Shown here: piece by piece, positions 40,796 to 49,550 of the stretch
How positions within the stretch are numbered: position 1 is the first letter of the stretch
How the letters are laid out: each line of letters starts with the position of its first letter
Source: Kiloniellaceae bacterium
Lineage (GTDB): Bacteria; Pseudomonadota; Alphaproteobacteria; Kiloniellales; J153
DNA length: 64,000 bases
Direction: 5' to 3'
Assembly: GCA_021776095.1 (NCBI GenBank)
Contig: JAJFGO010000006.1
Span: forward strand, 62,001 to 126,000
Notes under the pieces: model-generated
Databases searched by the model: none
The model's input: only the letters and a program-made list of their open reading frames with translations
Told to the model about the DNA's origin: nothing
Translations under genes and position numbers: made by a program

Positions 40796-40803
40796 GGCCC
40801 GTC

Positions 40804-41820
40804 ATGCCCGCCCCACGCACGCCGCCCGACACGCCAAGCCCGGTTGTTCCCACCGTTGACTACCACAAGGACGGGGTGCAGCACGGTCACCTGCGGCTGC
40901 CCTACAGCCGGGACGAGTCCGCTTGGGGCTCGGTGATGATCCCGATCTCGGTGGTGCGCAACGGCGAGGGGCCGACCGCCCTTCTGACCGGGGCCAACCA
41001 TGGCGACGAGTACGAAGGGCCAATCGCGCTGTTCGGTTTGGCCATGACGTTGCGGGCCGAGGATATTTCCGGCCGGGTGATTATCGTGCCGGCCATGAAC
41101 TACCCCGCGTTCCGCGCCGCGGCCCGCACCTCGCCGATCGACAAGGGCAACCTGAACCGCGCTTTCCCGGGCCGGCCCGACGGTACCGTGACGGAAAAGA
41201 TCGCCGACTATTTTCAGCGCGCCTTGCTGCCCATGGCGGACCTGGCGCTCGATATTCACGCCGGCGGCAAGACCCTGGATTTCCTGCCACTCGCTGCTGC
41301 CCACGTCCTGCCCGACAAGGCGCTGGGCGCACGCTGCGCTGCCGCCATGGAGGCCTTCAACGCGCCGTATTCCATGACGATGCTAGAGATCGACGCCGCC
41401 GGCATGTACGACACCGCGGCGGAAAATATGGGCAAGGTCTTCGTCTCGACCGAGTTGGGTGGCGGCGGCACTGCGACCGCGCACTCGGTCGCGATCGCTA
41501 AAAAGGGCGTGCGCAATGTGCTGATCCACATCGGCATCCTCAAAGGCCCCCCGGTGGTCGAGCCCTCGGTCCGGCTCGATATGCCGTCGGCGGATTGCTT
41601 CACCTTCGCCGAGCATGACGGGCTGTTGGAACCGGCGGTCGATTTGGGCGCGGCGGTGCGCCGCGGCGACCTCTTGGCCCGCATCTGGCCGAGCGATCGA
41701 ACCGGCGCGCCGGCTTTCGACTATCGCGCGGCCATGGACGGTCTCTTGGCGGCTCGGCACTTTCCCGGACGGGTCGGATCCGGTGATTGCCTGGCGGTCG
41801 TGGCGGTCAGGGTCGATTAG
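40804..41820 (+). CDS. doeB: AstE/AspA-family N-alpha-acetyl-L-2,4-diaminobutyrate deacetylase
   Basis: LTGANHGDEYEGPIALFGLAMTL, NLNRAFPGRPDGTVTEKIADYF, DIHAGGKTLDFLP; adjacent to doeA. Confidence 0.83.
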   Translation: MPAPRTPPDTPSPVVPTVDYHKDGVQHGHLRLPYSRDESAWGSVMIPISVVRNGEGPTALLTGANHGDEYEGPIALFGLAMTLRAEDISGRVIIVPAMNYPAFRAAARTSPIDKGNLNRAFPGRPDGTVTEKIADYFQRALLPMADLALDIHAGGKTLDFLPLAAAHVLPDKALGARCAAAMEAFNAPYSMTMLEIDAAGMYDTAAENMGKVFVSTELGGGGTATAHSVAIAKKGVRNVLIHIGILKGPPVVEPSVRLDMPSADCFTFAEHDGLLEPAVDLGAAVRRGDLLARIWPSDRTGAPAFDYRAAMDGLLAARHFPGRVGSGDCLAVVAVRVD

Positions 41821-41821
41821 G

Positions 41822-42511
41822 TTAGGCCGATTTGCGTTGGGGATGGCCGCCGACCCGCGCGCTTAACCGGGTCAAGGCAATCCGGGACGCCTCGGCGACG
41901 TGGCTTTCGCAGGCTTCGCCGGCGGCATCCGGGTCGCGGCGCGCGATGGCGGCGACGATTTTCCGCAGGCTGGCTGGGCCCGACGTGGCCCTGCCTTCGG
42001 AGCTAAGAGTCAAGGCGCGGAGTCTTGCAATCCGGGCATTCAGGTGTTCGACCAAGTCCCATGAGACGGTCTTGCCGCCGGCCGTAAAGATGATCCGGTA
42101 AAATCGCCTGGTCCTGCTCAGCGCCTCGATGACGTCGCCCGCCGCAAGCGATCTGGCGATGGCGTCGCGGGAGTCGGTGAGGTCTTTGAGCGTGGCGTCG
42201 TTCGCATGGATCGCGCAATTGCGGGCCGCTGTGCTCTCCAGCATGGCGCGGATCTCGTAAATCTCGCGAACCTCCGCCGGTTCGAGAACGGCGACCGAGG
42301 GCCCGGCATTGGGGATGACGGTGACCAGGCGCTCGCTTTCCAGGTGACGGATGCATTCGCGGATCACACTGCGGCTGACGCCAAGTTTCTCGCACAGGAC
42401 CCGCTCGACCAGCCGATCCCCCGGTTCGAAGACGCCCAAGGTAATCGCCTCGCGCAGCTTCTCGAGGGCGGTTTCCTTCAGGGTTTTGGGCCGATCCAGT
42501 GTTTCGAGCAT
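41822..42511 (-). CDS. GntR-family (FCD) transcriptional regulator
   Basis: TLKETALEKLREAITLGVFEPGDRLVERVLCEKLGVSRSVIRECIRHLESERLV. Confidence 0.92.
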   Translation of the reverse strand: MLETLDRPKTLKETALEKLREAITLGVFEPGDRLVERVLCEKLGVSRSVIRECIRHLESERLVTVIPNAGPSVAVLEPAEVREIYEIRAMLESTAARNCAIHANDATLKDLTDSRDAIARSLAAGDVIEALSRTRRFYRIIFTAGGKTVSWDLVEHLNARIARLRALTLSSEGRATSGPASLRKIVAAIARRDPDAAGEACESHVAEASRIALTRLSARVGGHPQRKSA

Positions 42512-42561
42512 GGAAATTCCCGTTCCGCGCGTCAGCGCCGCAATTTCGATTTACAGTTTGA

Positions 42562-42587
42562 CAGATTGTATACCATAAGACAATCTG
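42562..42587. promoter_or_regulatory. Inverted repeat CAGATTGT-N10-ACAATCTG in the divergent GntR/hydrolase promoter
   Basis: Perfect 8-bp arms; position between gene starts 42511 and 42633. Confidence 0.65.
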
Positions 42588-42632
42588 GAATTACGAGACC
42601 ATAGGCCACCATAAGGACGTGAAAGCCCTGCC

Positions 42633-43484
42633 ATGACGTCGCTCACCCTGCAGCGGTCCAAAGCTGCTAACGGAATCGCCTACCACCGGTCGGGCCAGGG
42701 AGCACCCGTGGTGCTGGTTCATGGGGTCGGACTGCGGGCGGAAAGCTGGTTTCCGCAAATCGAGGCGCTCCAGACATCTTACACCGTCTACGCCATCGAT
42801 ATGCCGGGCCATGGCCAAAGCGCGCGACTTGAGGCGGAAACTCCCGGCCTTGCCGACTACACTGCGCGCCTGGCGGACTTCGTCAAGGCGGCGGTCGGCG
42901 AAGCGGTGATGCTGGCAGGGCATTCCATGGGCGCGATGGTCGCGCTCGATTTCGCCGCCCGGTATCCGGATCGTTGCCATGGCGTGGCCACGCTGAACGC
43001 CATACGGGGCCGCGCGAAGGCGGCGGCGGCCGCCGTGCGGCAACGGGCCGCCATCATCCGGGCGGACGGCGGCCAGGACCTTGCGACTGGGCCGCTCGAG
43101 CGCTGGTTCGGCCAAAATCCGTCCGGTCCGGATCGTGCCACCGCCGCGCTGTGCGCGCAGTGGCTCAAGGACCTCGACCGGCAGGGCTACGCGGCGGCCT
43201 ATTCGGTCTTCGCCCAGGAGGACGGCCCGTCCGAGGCGGCGCTGGGCGCGCTGGCCATGCCGGCACTGTTCCTTACCGGAGCGGACGACGGAAACTCCAC
43301 GCCCGCCATGTCCGAGGCCATGGCTCATGCCGCGCCACGGGGCGAAGCGGTCATCGTTCGCGGCGCGCGTCACATGGCGCAGCTGACCCATGCGGTCGAG
43401 GTCAACGCCGCCATGCGTGGCTTCTTCGCGCGCTGTGGCGAGACGCTGCCCGGCATGCAGCCGGCCGGAACCCTCGGAGGATGA
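42633..43484 (+). CDS. Alpha/beta hydrolase
   Basis: PVVLVHGVGLRAESWFPQ, LAGHSMGAMVALDFA. Confidence 0.9.
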   Translation: MTSLTLQRSKAANGIAYHRSGQGAPVVLVHGVGLRAESWFPQIEALQTSYTVYAIDMPGHGQSARLEAETPGLADYTARLADFVKAAVGEAVMLAGHSMGAMVALDFAARYPDRCHGVATLNAIRGRAKAAAAAVRQRAAIIRADGGQDLATGPLERWFGQNPSGPDRATAALCAQWLKDLDRQGYAAAYSVFAQEDGPSEAALGALAMPALFLTGADDGNSTPAMSEAMAHAAPRGEAVIVRGARHMAQLTHAVEVNAAMRGFFARCGETLPGMQPAGTLGG

Positions 43485-43485
43485 C

Positions 43486-44441
43486 ATGAGCGCCTTCGAT
43501 CCCCGGGAATTGCGCGGCGCCTTCGGCACCTTCATGACCGGCGTCACCGTGGTAACCGCCGTCGCGCCGGACGGCACGCCGGTCGGCTTCACCGCCAATT
43601 CCTACACCTCTGTGTCGATCGATCCGCCGCTGCTTCTGGTCTGCCCGGCGACGTCACTCTCCAGCTTCCATGTGTTCAACCGGTGCGGCGTATTTGCGGT
43701 CAACATCCTGGCGGAGGATCAGCAGGATGTGTCCAACATCTTCGCGACTTCGAAGGGCGACCGGTTCTCTCAAGTCGCCTGGCAGGCCGACGAATGGGCT
43801 TGTCCGATCATTGATGGGGCCGCCGCCTCCTTTTCCTGCAACGCCCAGAACCGCATGACGGCGGGCGACCACATCATTCTGGTCGGCCGGATCAACGAGT
43901 TCCGCACCTCCGGGGCGGCGGGCCTGGGCTACGGCAAGAACGGCTACTTCAGCTTGGGCCTGGAGCGCAAAGCGGCCGCGCCGCCCAAGGTGGACCGCCG
44001 CGCCTTTGCCGGCGCGATCATTGAGCACGACGGCAAATTGCTGGTCGCTGAAACGTCAGACGGGTCGCTGAAACGTCAGACGGTTTGCACCTGCCCGAAA
44101 TCGAGGTCATCGGTGGCACTGGGTCTTTCGCTGCCATCGGCAAGCTCTTTGCCGAGGCTGGCATGACGATCGACTTCGGCCCGGTCTATTCCATTTTCGA
44201 AAGCCAGCGCAGCGGCGAGGCCTTCACCTATTATCGTGGCATCGCCGAAGACGGCGATCCGCGCGGTTTTGGCGCCTATGTGCCGGTCGAAGCGCTGTCA
44301 TCTAAGCGTTTCACCTCCAGCGCGCTAACCACCATGATGCATCGTTATGTGCTGGAGCGCCAAAGTGGACTTTTCGGTCTCTATGTGGGCGACGAGGCCC
44401 AGGGCGATGTGCATATGTTTGGAGAGGGGCACGTTCGATGA
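43486..44441 (+). pseudogene. Flavin reductase-domain protein with NUDIX-like C-terminal extension, frameshifted
   Basis: FGTFMTGVTVVTAVAPDGTPVGFTANSYTSVSIDPPLLLVC; the C-terminal part continues in ORF 44085-44441; an exact 20-bp tandem duplication at 44043-44082 shifts frame. Confidence 0.85.
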
Positions 44442-45475
44442 AATTTTCCTTGTTTGCCCATATGGAGCGGATCAGAGACGACCAGGCGCACAGCGAGCTT
44501 TATGAAGACTTCATCACGCTCTGCGAGATGGCGGATCAGGGCGGCATGCGGGCGATCTGGACTGGCGAGCACCACGCGATGGATTTTACCATCGCACCCA
44601 ATCCCTTCATCAGTCTTGCCGATTTGGCGCACCGGACCCGGAACCTGCGGCTTGGAACCGGAACCATCGTCGCGCCGTTTTGGCATCCCATAAAGCTGGC
44701 CGGTGAAGCCGCCATGACCGATATCATCACCGGCGGACGGCTGGAGATCGGCATCGCTCGGGGCGCCTATTCCTACGAGTACGAACGCATGGTGCCCGGC
44801 ATGAATGCCTGGGAGGCCGGTCAGCGCATGCGCGAAACCGTGCCGACCCTGCGTAAGTTGTGGCATGGCGACTACGCCCATGACGGCGAGTTCTACAAGT
44901 TTCCGGCGACGAGTTCCTCGCCCAAGCCCGTGCAGGACGGCGGCCCGCCGATCTGGATCGCGGCGCGCGATCCCAACAGCCATGAATTCGCGGTCGCCAA
45001 CCGCTGCAACGTGCAGGTCACGCCGCTGTGGTTGGGCGACGGAGAAATCGAAAGCCTGATGCAGCGTTTCAATGACGCCTGCGACAGCAAAGGCCAAGGG
45101 ACGCGGCCCAAGATCATGATTCTGCACCATGCCTATGTGGGCAAGACCGACGCCGATGTGGAAGCGGCCGCGCGCGATCTCAGCCGCTTCTATTGCTACT
45201 TTGGGGCCTGGTTCAAGAACGAACGGTCAGTGACCCAGGGACTGATCCAACAGTTGAGCGACAATGAGATGGCCGCCATTGAGATGTATTCGCCGGCGGT
45301 GATGCGCCAGAACATGGCGATCGGCACCGCCAAAGAGGTGACCGAGCGCCTGAAGCGCTATGAAGACCTCGGCTACGACGAGTACTCGTACTGGATCGAT
45401 TCCGGCATGAGCTTCGAAAAGAAACGCGACTCGCTTTCGCGCTTCATGAACGACGTGCTGCCGGCCTTTTCGTGA
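44438..45475 (+). CDS. LLM-class flavin-dependent oxidoreductase (luciferase-like monooxygenase)
   Basis: MKFSLFAHMERI...GGMRAIWTGEHHAMDFTIAPNPFISLADLAHRTRNLRLGTGTIVAPFWHPIKLAGEAAMTDIITGGRLEIGIARG. Confidence 0.92.
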   Translation: MKFSLFAHMERIRDDQAHSELYEDFITLCEMADQGGMRAIWTGEHHAMDFTIAPNPFISLADLAHRTRNLRLGTGTIVAPFWHPIKLAGEAAMTDIITGGRLEIGIARGAYSYEYERMVPGMNAWEAGQRMRETVPTLRKLWHGDYAHDGEFYKFPATSSSPKPVQDGGPPIWIAARDPNSHEFAVANRCNVQVTPLWLGDGEIESLMQRFNDACDSKGQGTRPKIMILHHAYVGKTDADVEAAARDLSRFYCYFGAWFKNERSVTQGLIQQLSDNEMAAIEMYSPAVMRQNMAIGTAKEVTERLKRYEDLGYDEYSYWIDSGMSFEKKRDSLSRFMNDVLPAFS

Positions 45476-45498
45476 ACCCAGACACCCGGTGATTTGTC

Positions 45499-46992
45499 AT
45501 GACCGCCGCAAGCCAGCTTCCGACGTATCAGTTGTTCATCGATGGGGATTGGGTCGATGGCGCCGAAGGCCAGATGCTCATGAGCGACAATCCGGCAACG
45601 GGTGAGCCTTGGGCCCGCTTCGCCTGTGCCGGGCGGGCCGACGTCGAGTGCGCGGTCGCGGCCGCCCGGCGTGCCCTCAATGACAGCGACTGGCGCGACA
45701 TGACCGCCACCCGTCGCGGCAAACTCATTGCCCGCCTGGCCGAGCTCATCGAACAGAACGCGCGCAAACTGGGCGAGCTCGAGACCAACGACAGCGGCAA
45801 GCTGGCGTCGGAAACGGTCGCCCAGACCGGCTATGTGGCGGACTACTACCGCTACTACGCGGGGCTGGCCGACAAGATCGAGGGCGCGACCCTGCCGATC
45901 GACAAACCGGACATGCATGTCTTTACCACTCGCGAGCCCATCGGCGTGGTCGCCGCCATCGTACCGTGGAACGCGCAGATGTTTCTGACCGCCACCAAGC
46001 TTGGCCCGGCCTTGGCGGCCGGCTGCGCGGTCGTGCTCAAAGCCTCGGAGGTCGCGCCTTGCGCCATGTTCGAATTCGCCCGGCTGATCGAGCAGGCGGG
46101 TTTCCCGGCGGGGGTCGTGTCGGTCATTACCGGGGACGCGGAAAATTGCGCCATTCCCTTGACCTCGCACCCGGATGTCGACCGGATCGCTTTTACCGGC
46201 GGACCGGAGACCGCCCGTCATGTGGTGCGCAACTCGGCGCAGAACTTCGCGGTCACGACCTTGGAGCTTGGCGGCAAATCGCCGATCGTCGTGTTCGACG
46301 ACGCCGATCTGGAAAGCGCAGCCAACGGGCTGATCGCCGGGAACTTCGGGGCCTCCGGCCAATCCTGCGTGGCGGGCTCGCGCGGTATCGTGCATCGCCC
46401 GATCCTCAAGAAGCTGATCGCGCTCATCGGGGAAAAAGCGTCCGGGATCGTGATCGGCGATCCCTTGGATTCGAAAACCCACGTCGGTCCGCTGTGCACC
46501 AAGGCCCAGGTAAGCCGGATCGAGGACACCCTGGCCAGAGCGAAAGCGCAGGGCGCGATCATTCATTTCGGCGGCGCCATGCCCGCCGGCTTGGAGAACG
46601 GCCACTACTTTCAGCCGACGCTGGTCGAATGCCCAGGCATGGATATCGAAACTCTCAAGGTCGAGATGTTCGGGCCGGTCATGTCCTTGGTGCCCTTCGA
46701 CACGGAGGATCAGGCGATAGCCATGGCGAACGACAGCGTCTATGGCCTGGGATCTGGCGTGTTCACCCAGAACCTCGCCCGCGCTCACCGCGTATCGCGG
46801 TTAATTCGCGCCGGTATTTGCTGGGTCAATACCTACCGGGCGATCTCGCCCATCGCGCCCTTCGGCGGCTTCAACCAATCGGGTTATGGCCGCGAGGCGG
46901 GTCTGGAGGCGGTTCTCGACTACACCCGCACGAAAACCACCTGGATCAATATGTCCGACCAGCCCATGGCCAATCCCTTCGTGATGCGCTGA
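45499..46992 (+). CDS. Aldehyde dehydrogenase
   Basis: VVAAIVPWNAQMF, TLELGGKSPIVVFDDAD, GQSCVAGSR, FGGFNQSGYGREAG. Confidence 0.95.
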   Translation: MTAASQLPTYQLFIDGDWVDGAEGQMLMSDNPATGEPWARFACAGRADVECAVAAARRALNDSDWRDMTATRRGKLIARLAELIEQNARKLGELETNDSGKLASETVAQTGYVADYYRYYAGLADKIEGATLPIDKPDMHVFTTREPIGVVAAIVPWNAQMFLTATKLGPALAAGCAVVLKASEVAPCAMFEFARLIEQAGFPAGVVSVITGDAENCAIPLTSHPDVDRIAFTGGPETARHVVRNSAQNFAVTTLELGGKSPIVVFDDADLESAANGLIAGNFGASGQSCVAGSRGIVHRPILKKLIALIGEKASGIVIGDPLDSKTHVGPLCTKAQVSRIEDTLARAKAQGAIIHFGGAMPAGLENGHYFQPTLVECPGMDIETLKVEMFGPVMSLVPFDTEDQAIAMANDSVYGLGSGVFTQNLARAHRVSRLIRAGICWVNTYRAISPIAPFGGFNQSGYGREAGLEAVLDYTRTKTTWINMSDQPMANPFVMR

Positions 46993-47054
46993 GACGCCGT
47001 CATCGGCAAGGGTGTTGAGGCCGCTCGGCCGGGCGCGCACCTGGGTGAGGCGCG

Positions 47055-47534
47055 TCAGGTTTCTCCGATCAGGCGGCGCATGGCCGCCGCCTGGATGACA
47101 TAGGGCCGCTCCGCGCTTGGCGCCATGCCCAGGGCCTCATAGAACCCACGTGCCGGATTGTCGTGCAGAACCTTGAGTTCGACCCGGCAGCAGTCCTGCG
47201 CCACCGCAACCCGGCAGACCTCGGACATCAAGGCGCGGCCGACGCGCGAGCCCCGCGCCCAGTCCTCGACGAAGAGGTTGTCGAGGTAAAGGCAAGGGCG
47301 GCCCTTGTAGGTCGAGTACATGGGAAAATAGGTCGCCAGCCCGGCCGGCCTGTCGCCAAGCTCGGCCAAGACGCTCCCGTACTGGCGCGCCTGCCCAAAA
47401 GCATCGCGCCGCACGTCGTCCAGGGTGGCGGTGAAATCCGCTTCGTGGTTCAGGTGGTGGGCCAAGTCCCGTAGCATGCGGAAAACGACCTCGGCGTCGG
47501 CCATGACGGGGGTCCTGAGGCGCAACTCCGCCAT
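47055..47534 (-). CDS. GNAT-family N-acetyltransferase
   Basis: LRLRTPVMADAEVVFRMLRDLAHH...LYLDNLFVEDWARGSRVGRALMSEVCRVA. Confidence 0.9.
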   Translation of the reverse strand: MAELRLRTPVMADAEVVFRMLRDLAHHLNHEADFTATLDDVRRDAFGQARQYGSVLAELGDRPAGLATYFPMYSTYKGRPCLYLDNLFVEDWARGSRVGRALMSEVCRVAVAQDCCRVELKVLHDNPARGFYEALGMAPSAERPYVIQAAAMRRLIGET

Positions 47535-47538
47535 AGCC

Positions 47539-48573
47539 TTAGCGTCGCTGGGCGGTCTCGAAGCCGCGCAGGAAGGCACACAAGTTGGCGCCGAGGGCGC
47601 CGGTCAGATAGCCGCCTTCCTGAACCAGGACGCTGGGCAGGCCGAGGCCCGCGATGGCGGCCGCGATACGCCAGAACCCTTCGGTGGTCAGTGCCAGTCC
47701 GGCCAGCGGGTCGTCCTCGTGCCCGTCGAGGCCGAGGGCAACCACCAGGGCGCCGGGTGCAAAGGCGCCGATGCGTTGCAGGGCGCGCTCCAGTGCCAGG
47801 ATGAATTCGTCGTCTCCGGCCCCGCGCGGCAGCGGAAGGTTGAGGTTATAACCGAGCCCGGGCCCCTCACCACGCTCGTCCGCGTAGCCCCAGAAAAAGG
47901 GATAGAAGCGCACCGGGTCGGCGTGCAACGATACGGTCAGCACGTCGTTCCGCCCATAGAAGAGTCCCTGGGTACCGTTGCCGTGGTGCAGATCGACGTC
48001 AAGGATCGCGATGCGGTCGTGGTCCGCGCGCAAGGCCTGCGCCGCGATCGCAGAGTTGTTCAGGTAACAGAACCCGCCCGCCATGTCGGCGAAGGCATGA
48101 TGGCCCGGCGGGCGGCACAGCGCATAGGCCGCCGGCGCGCCATCCAGGGTCTCGCGCGCCGCGGCAACCGCCACATGGGCGCTGGCCAGGGCGGCCGGCC
48201 AGGTCCCCTCCGAGATCGGGCAAGAGGTGTCGGCCATGTGATAGCCGGCCTGACCGACCGCGGAGGCCGGGTAACCGCCACGGCGTCCGTTCGGATGGAT
48301 GTTCGGTATCACCTCGTCCGAGGCGCCTTCGATGCGTTGCCAACGGGTGAAGATATTTGCCAGGAACGACAGGTACTCCGGCGTATGCACGGCGGCTGCC
48401 GGGGTCAAACCGAAATCCGTGCGCTGTTCCACCGCCTCGTGGCCATCGGCGCGTGCCGCTTTCAAGAGGGCCTCGGCCCGCTCGGGCACTTCCGGGTTGG
48501 GTTGCCGGGCGCCGCTCACCAAAAAGTTGCGTGGGTAGTGCCGGGCGTGCAGTGGGCTGTGAAAAATCTTCAT
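47539..48573 (-). CDS. Histone deacetylase-family / acetylpolyamine amidohydrolase-like
   Basis: CRPPGHHAFADMAGGFCYLNNSAIAAQALRADHDRIAILDVDLHHGNGTQGLFY. Confidence 0.92.
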   Translation of the reverse strand: MKIFHSPLHARHYPRNFLVSGARQPNPEVPERAEALLKAARADGHEAVEQRTDFGLTPAAAVHTPEYLSFLANIFTRWQRIEGASDEVIPNIHPNGRRGGYPASAVGQAGYHMADTSCPISEGTWPAALASAHVAVAAARETLDGAPAAYALCRPPGHHAFADMAGGFCYLNNSAIAAQALRADHDRIAILDVDLHHGNGTQGLFYGRNDVLTVSLHADPVRFYPFFWGYADERGEGPGLGYNLNLPLPRGAGDDEFILALERALQRIGAFAPGALVVALGLDGHEDDPLAGLALTTEGFWRIAAAIAGLGLPSVLVQEGGYLTGALGANLCAFLRGFETAQRR

Positions 48574-48590
48574 GGACGGGGAAACTAACG

Positions 48591-49523
48591 CTAAAACCCG
48601 ACCGCGTCGCCGCCTTTGAGGGCAAGGCGTTCGCGCGCCTCCGCCGGGGACGCAATCTCGAGGGAAAGGCTCTCCAAGATGCCGCGGATCATGGTGACCT
48701 GCTCGGCGTTGGAGTCCGCGAGCCGACCCTTGCCGGCATAGAGGCTATCCTCCAACCCGACCCGCACGTTACCGCCCAAAATAGCAGACATGGTAATCAG
48801 GTTCATCTGATGGCGCCCGGCGCCGAGCACCGAGAAGACATAATCGTCGCCGAACAGCTTGTCGGCGATGCGTTTCATGTGGGTCAGGTTCTCCGGGTCC
48901 GGGCCGATGCCGCCCAGGACGCCGAAAATGAACTGAACGAACAGCGGCGGCTTGACCAAACCACGGTCCAGAAAATGCGCCAGGTTGTAAAGATGGCCGA
49001 CGTCGTAACATTCGAATTCGAAGCGGGTTCCATGCGCCTCGCCCAAGTCGCGCAGGATCCCTTCGATGTCGGCGAAGGTGTTCTTGAAGATGAAGTCGCG
49101 GGTCGATTCCAGGTACGGCTTTTCCCAGTCGTGCTTCCAGGTTTGGAATTTGTCCGCCGCCGGGAATAGGCCGAAGTTCATCGAGCCCATGTTGAGCGAG
49201 CACATCTCCGGCCGGGCGCGCAGCGGCGCCGCCAGGCGGTCTTCCAGGGTCATCTGGTGACCGCCACCGGTGGTGATGTTGACCACCGCGTCGGTCGCTT
49301 GCTTGATGCGCGGCAGGAAGGCCATAAACACCTCTGGGTCGGGCGTCGGGCGGCCGTCCTTCGGGTCGCGGGCGTGAAGGTGGAGGATCGAGGCGCCGGC
49401 CTCGGCCGCGCCAATCGCGCCCTCGGCGATCTCGTCCGGGGTGATCGGCAGGTGATCAGTCATGGTCGGGGTATGGATCGAGCCGGTGACCGCGCAGGTG
49501 ATGATGACTTTTTGCCGTGCCAT
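48591..49523 (-). CDS. BKACE (3-keto-5-aminohexanoate cleavage enzyme, DUF849) family protein
   Basis: KVIITCAVTGSIHTPTMTDHLPITPDEIAEGAIGAAEAGASILHLHARDPKDGRPTPD. Confidence 0.92.
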   Translation of the reverse strand: MARQKVIITCAVTGSIHTPTMTDHLPITPDEIAEGAIGAAEAGASILHLHARDPKDGRPTPDPEVFMAFLPRIKQATDAVVNITTGGGHQMTLEDRLAAPLRARPEMCSLNMGSMNFGLFPAADKFQTWKHDWEKPYLESTRDFIFKNTFADIEGILRDLGEAHGTRFEFECYDVGHLYNLAHFLDRGLVKPPLFVQFIFGVLGGIGPDPENLTHMKRIADKLFGDDYVFSVLGAGRHQMNLITMSAILGGNVRVGLEDSLYAGKGRLADSNAEQVTMIRGILESLSLEIASPAEARERLALKGGDAVGF

Positions 49524-49550
49524 GATGTGTTTCCTTATTCTTACGCCTGT

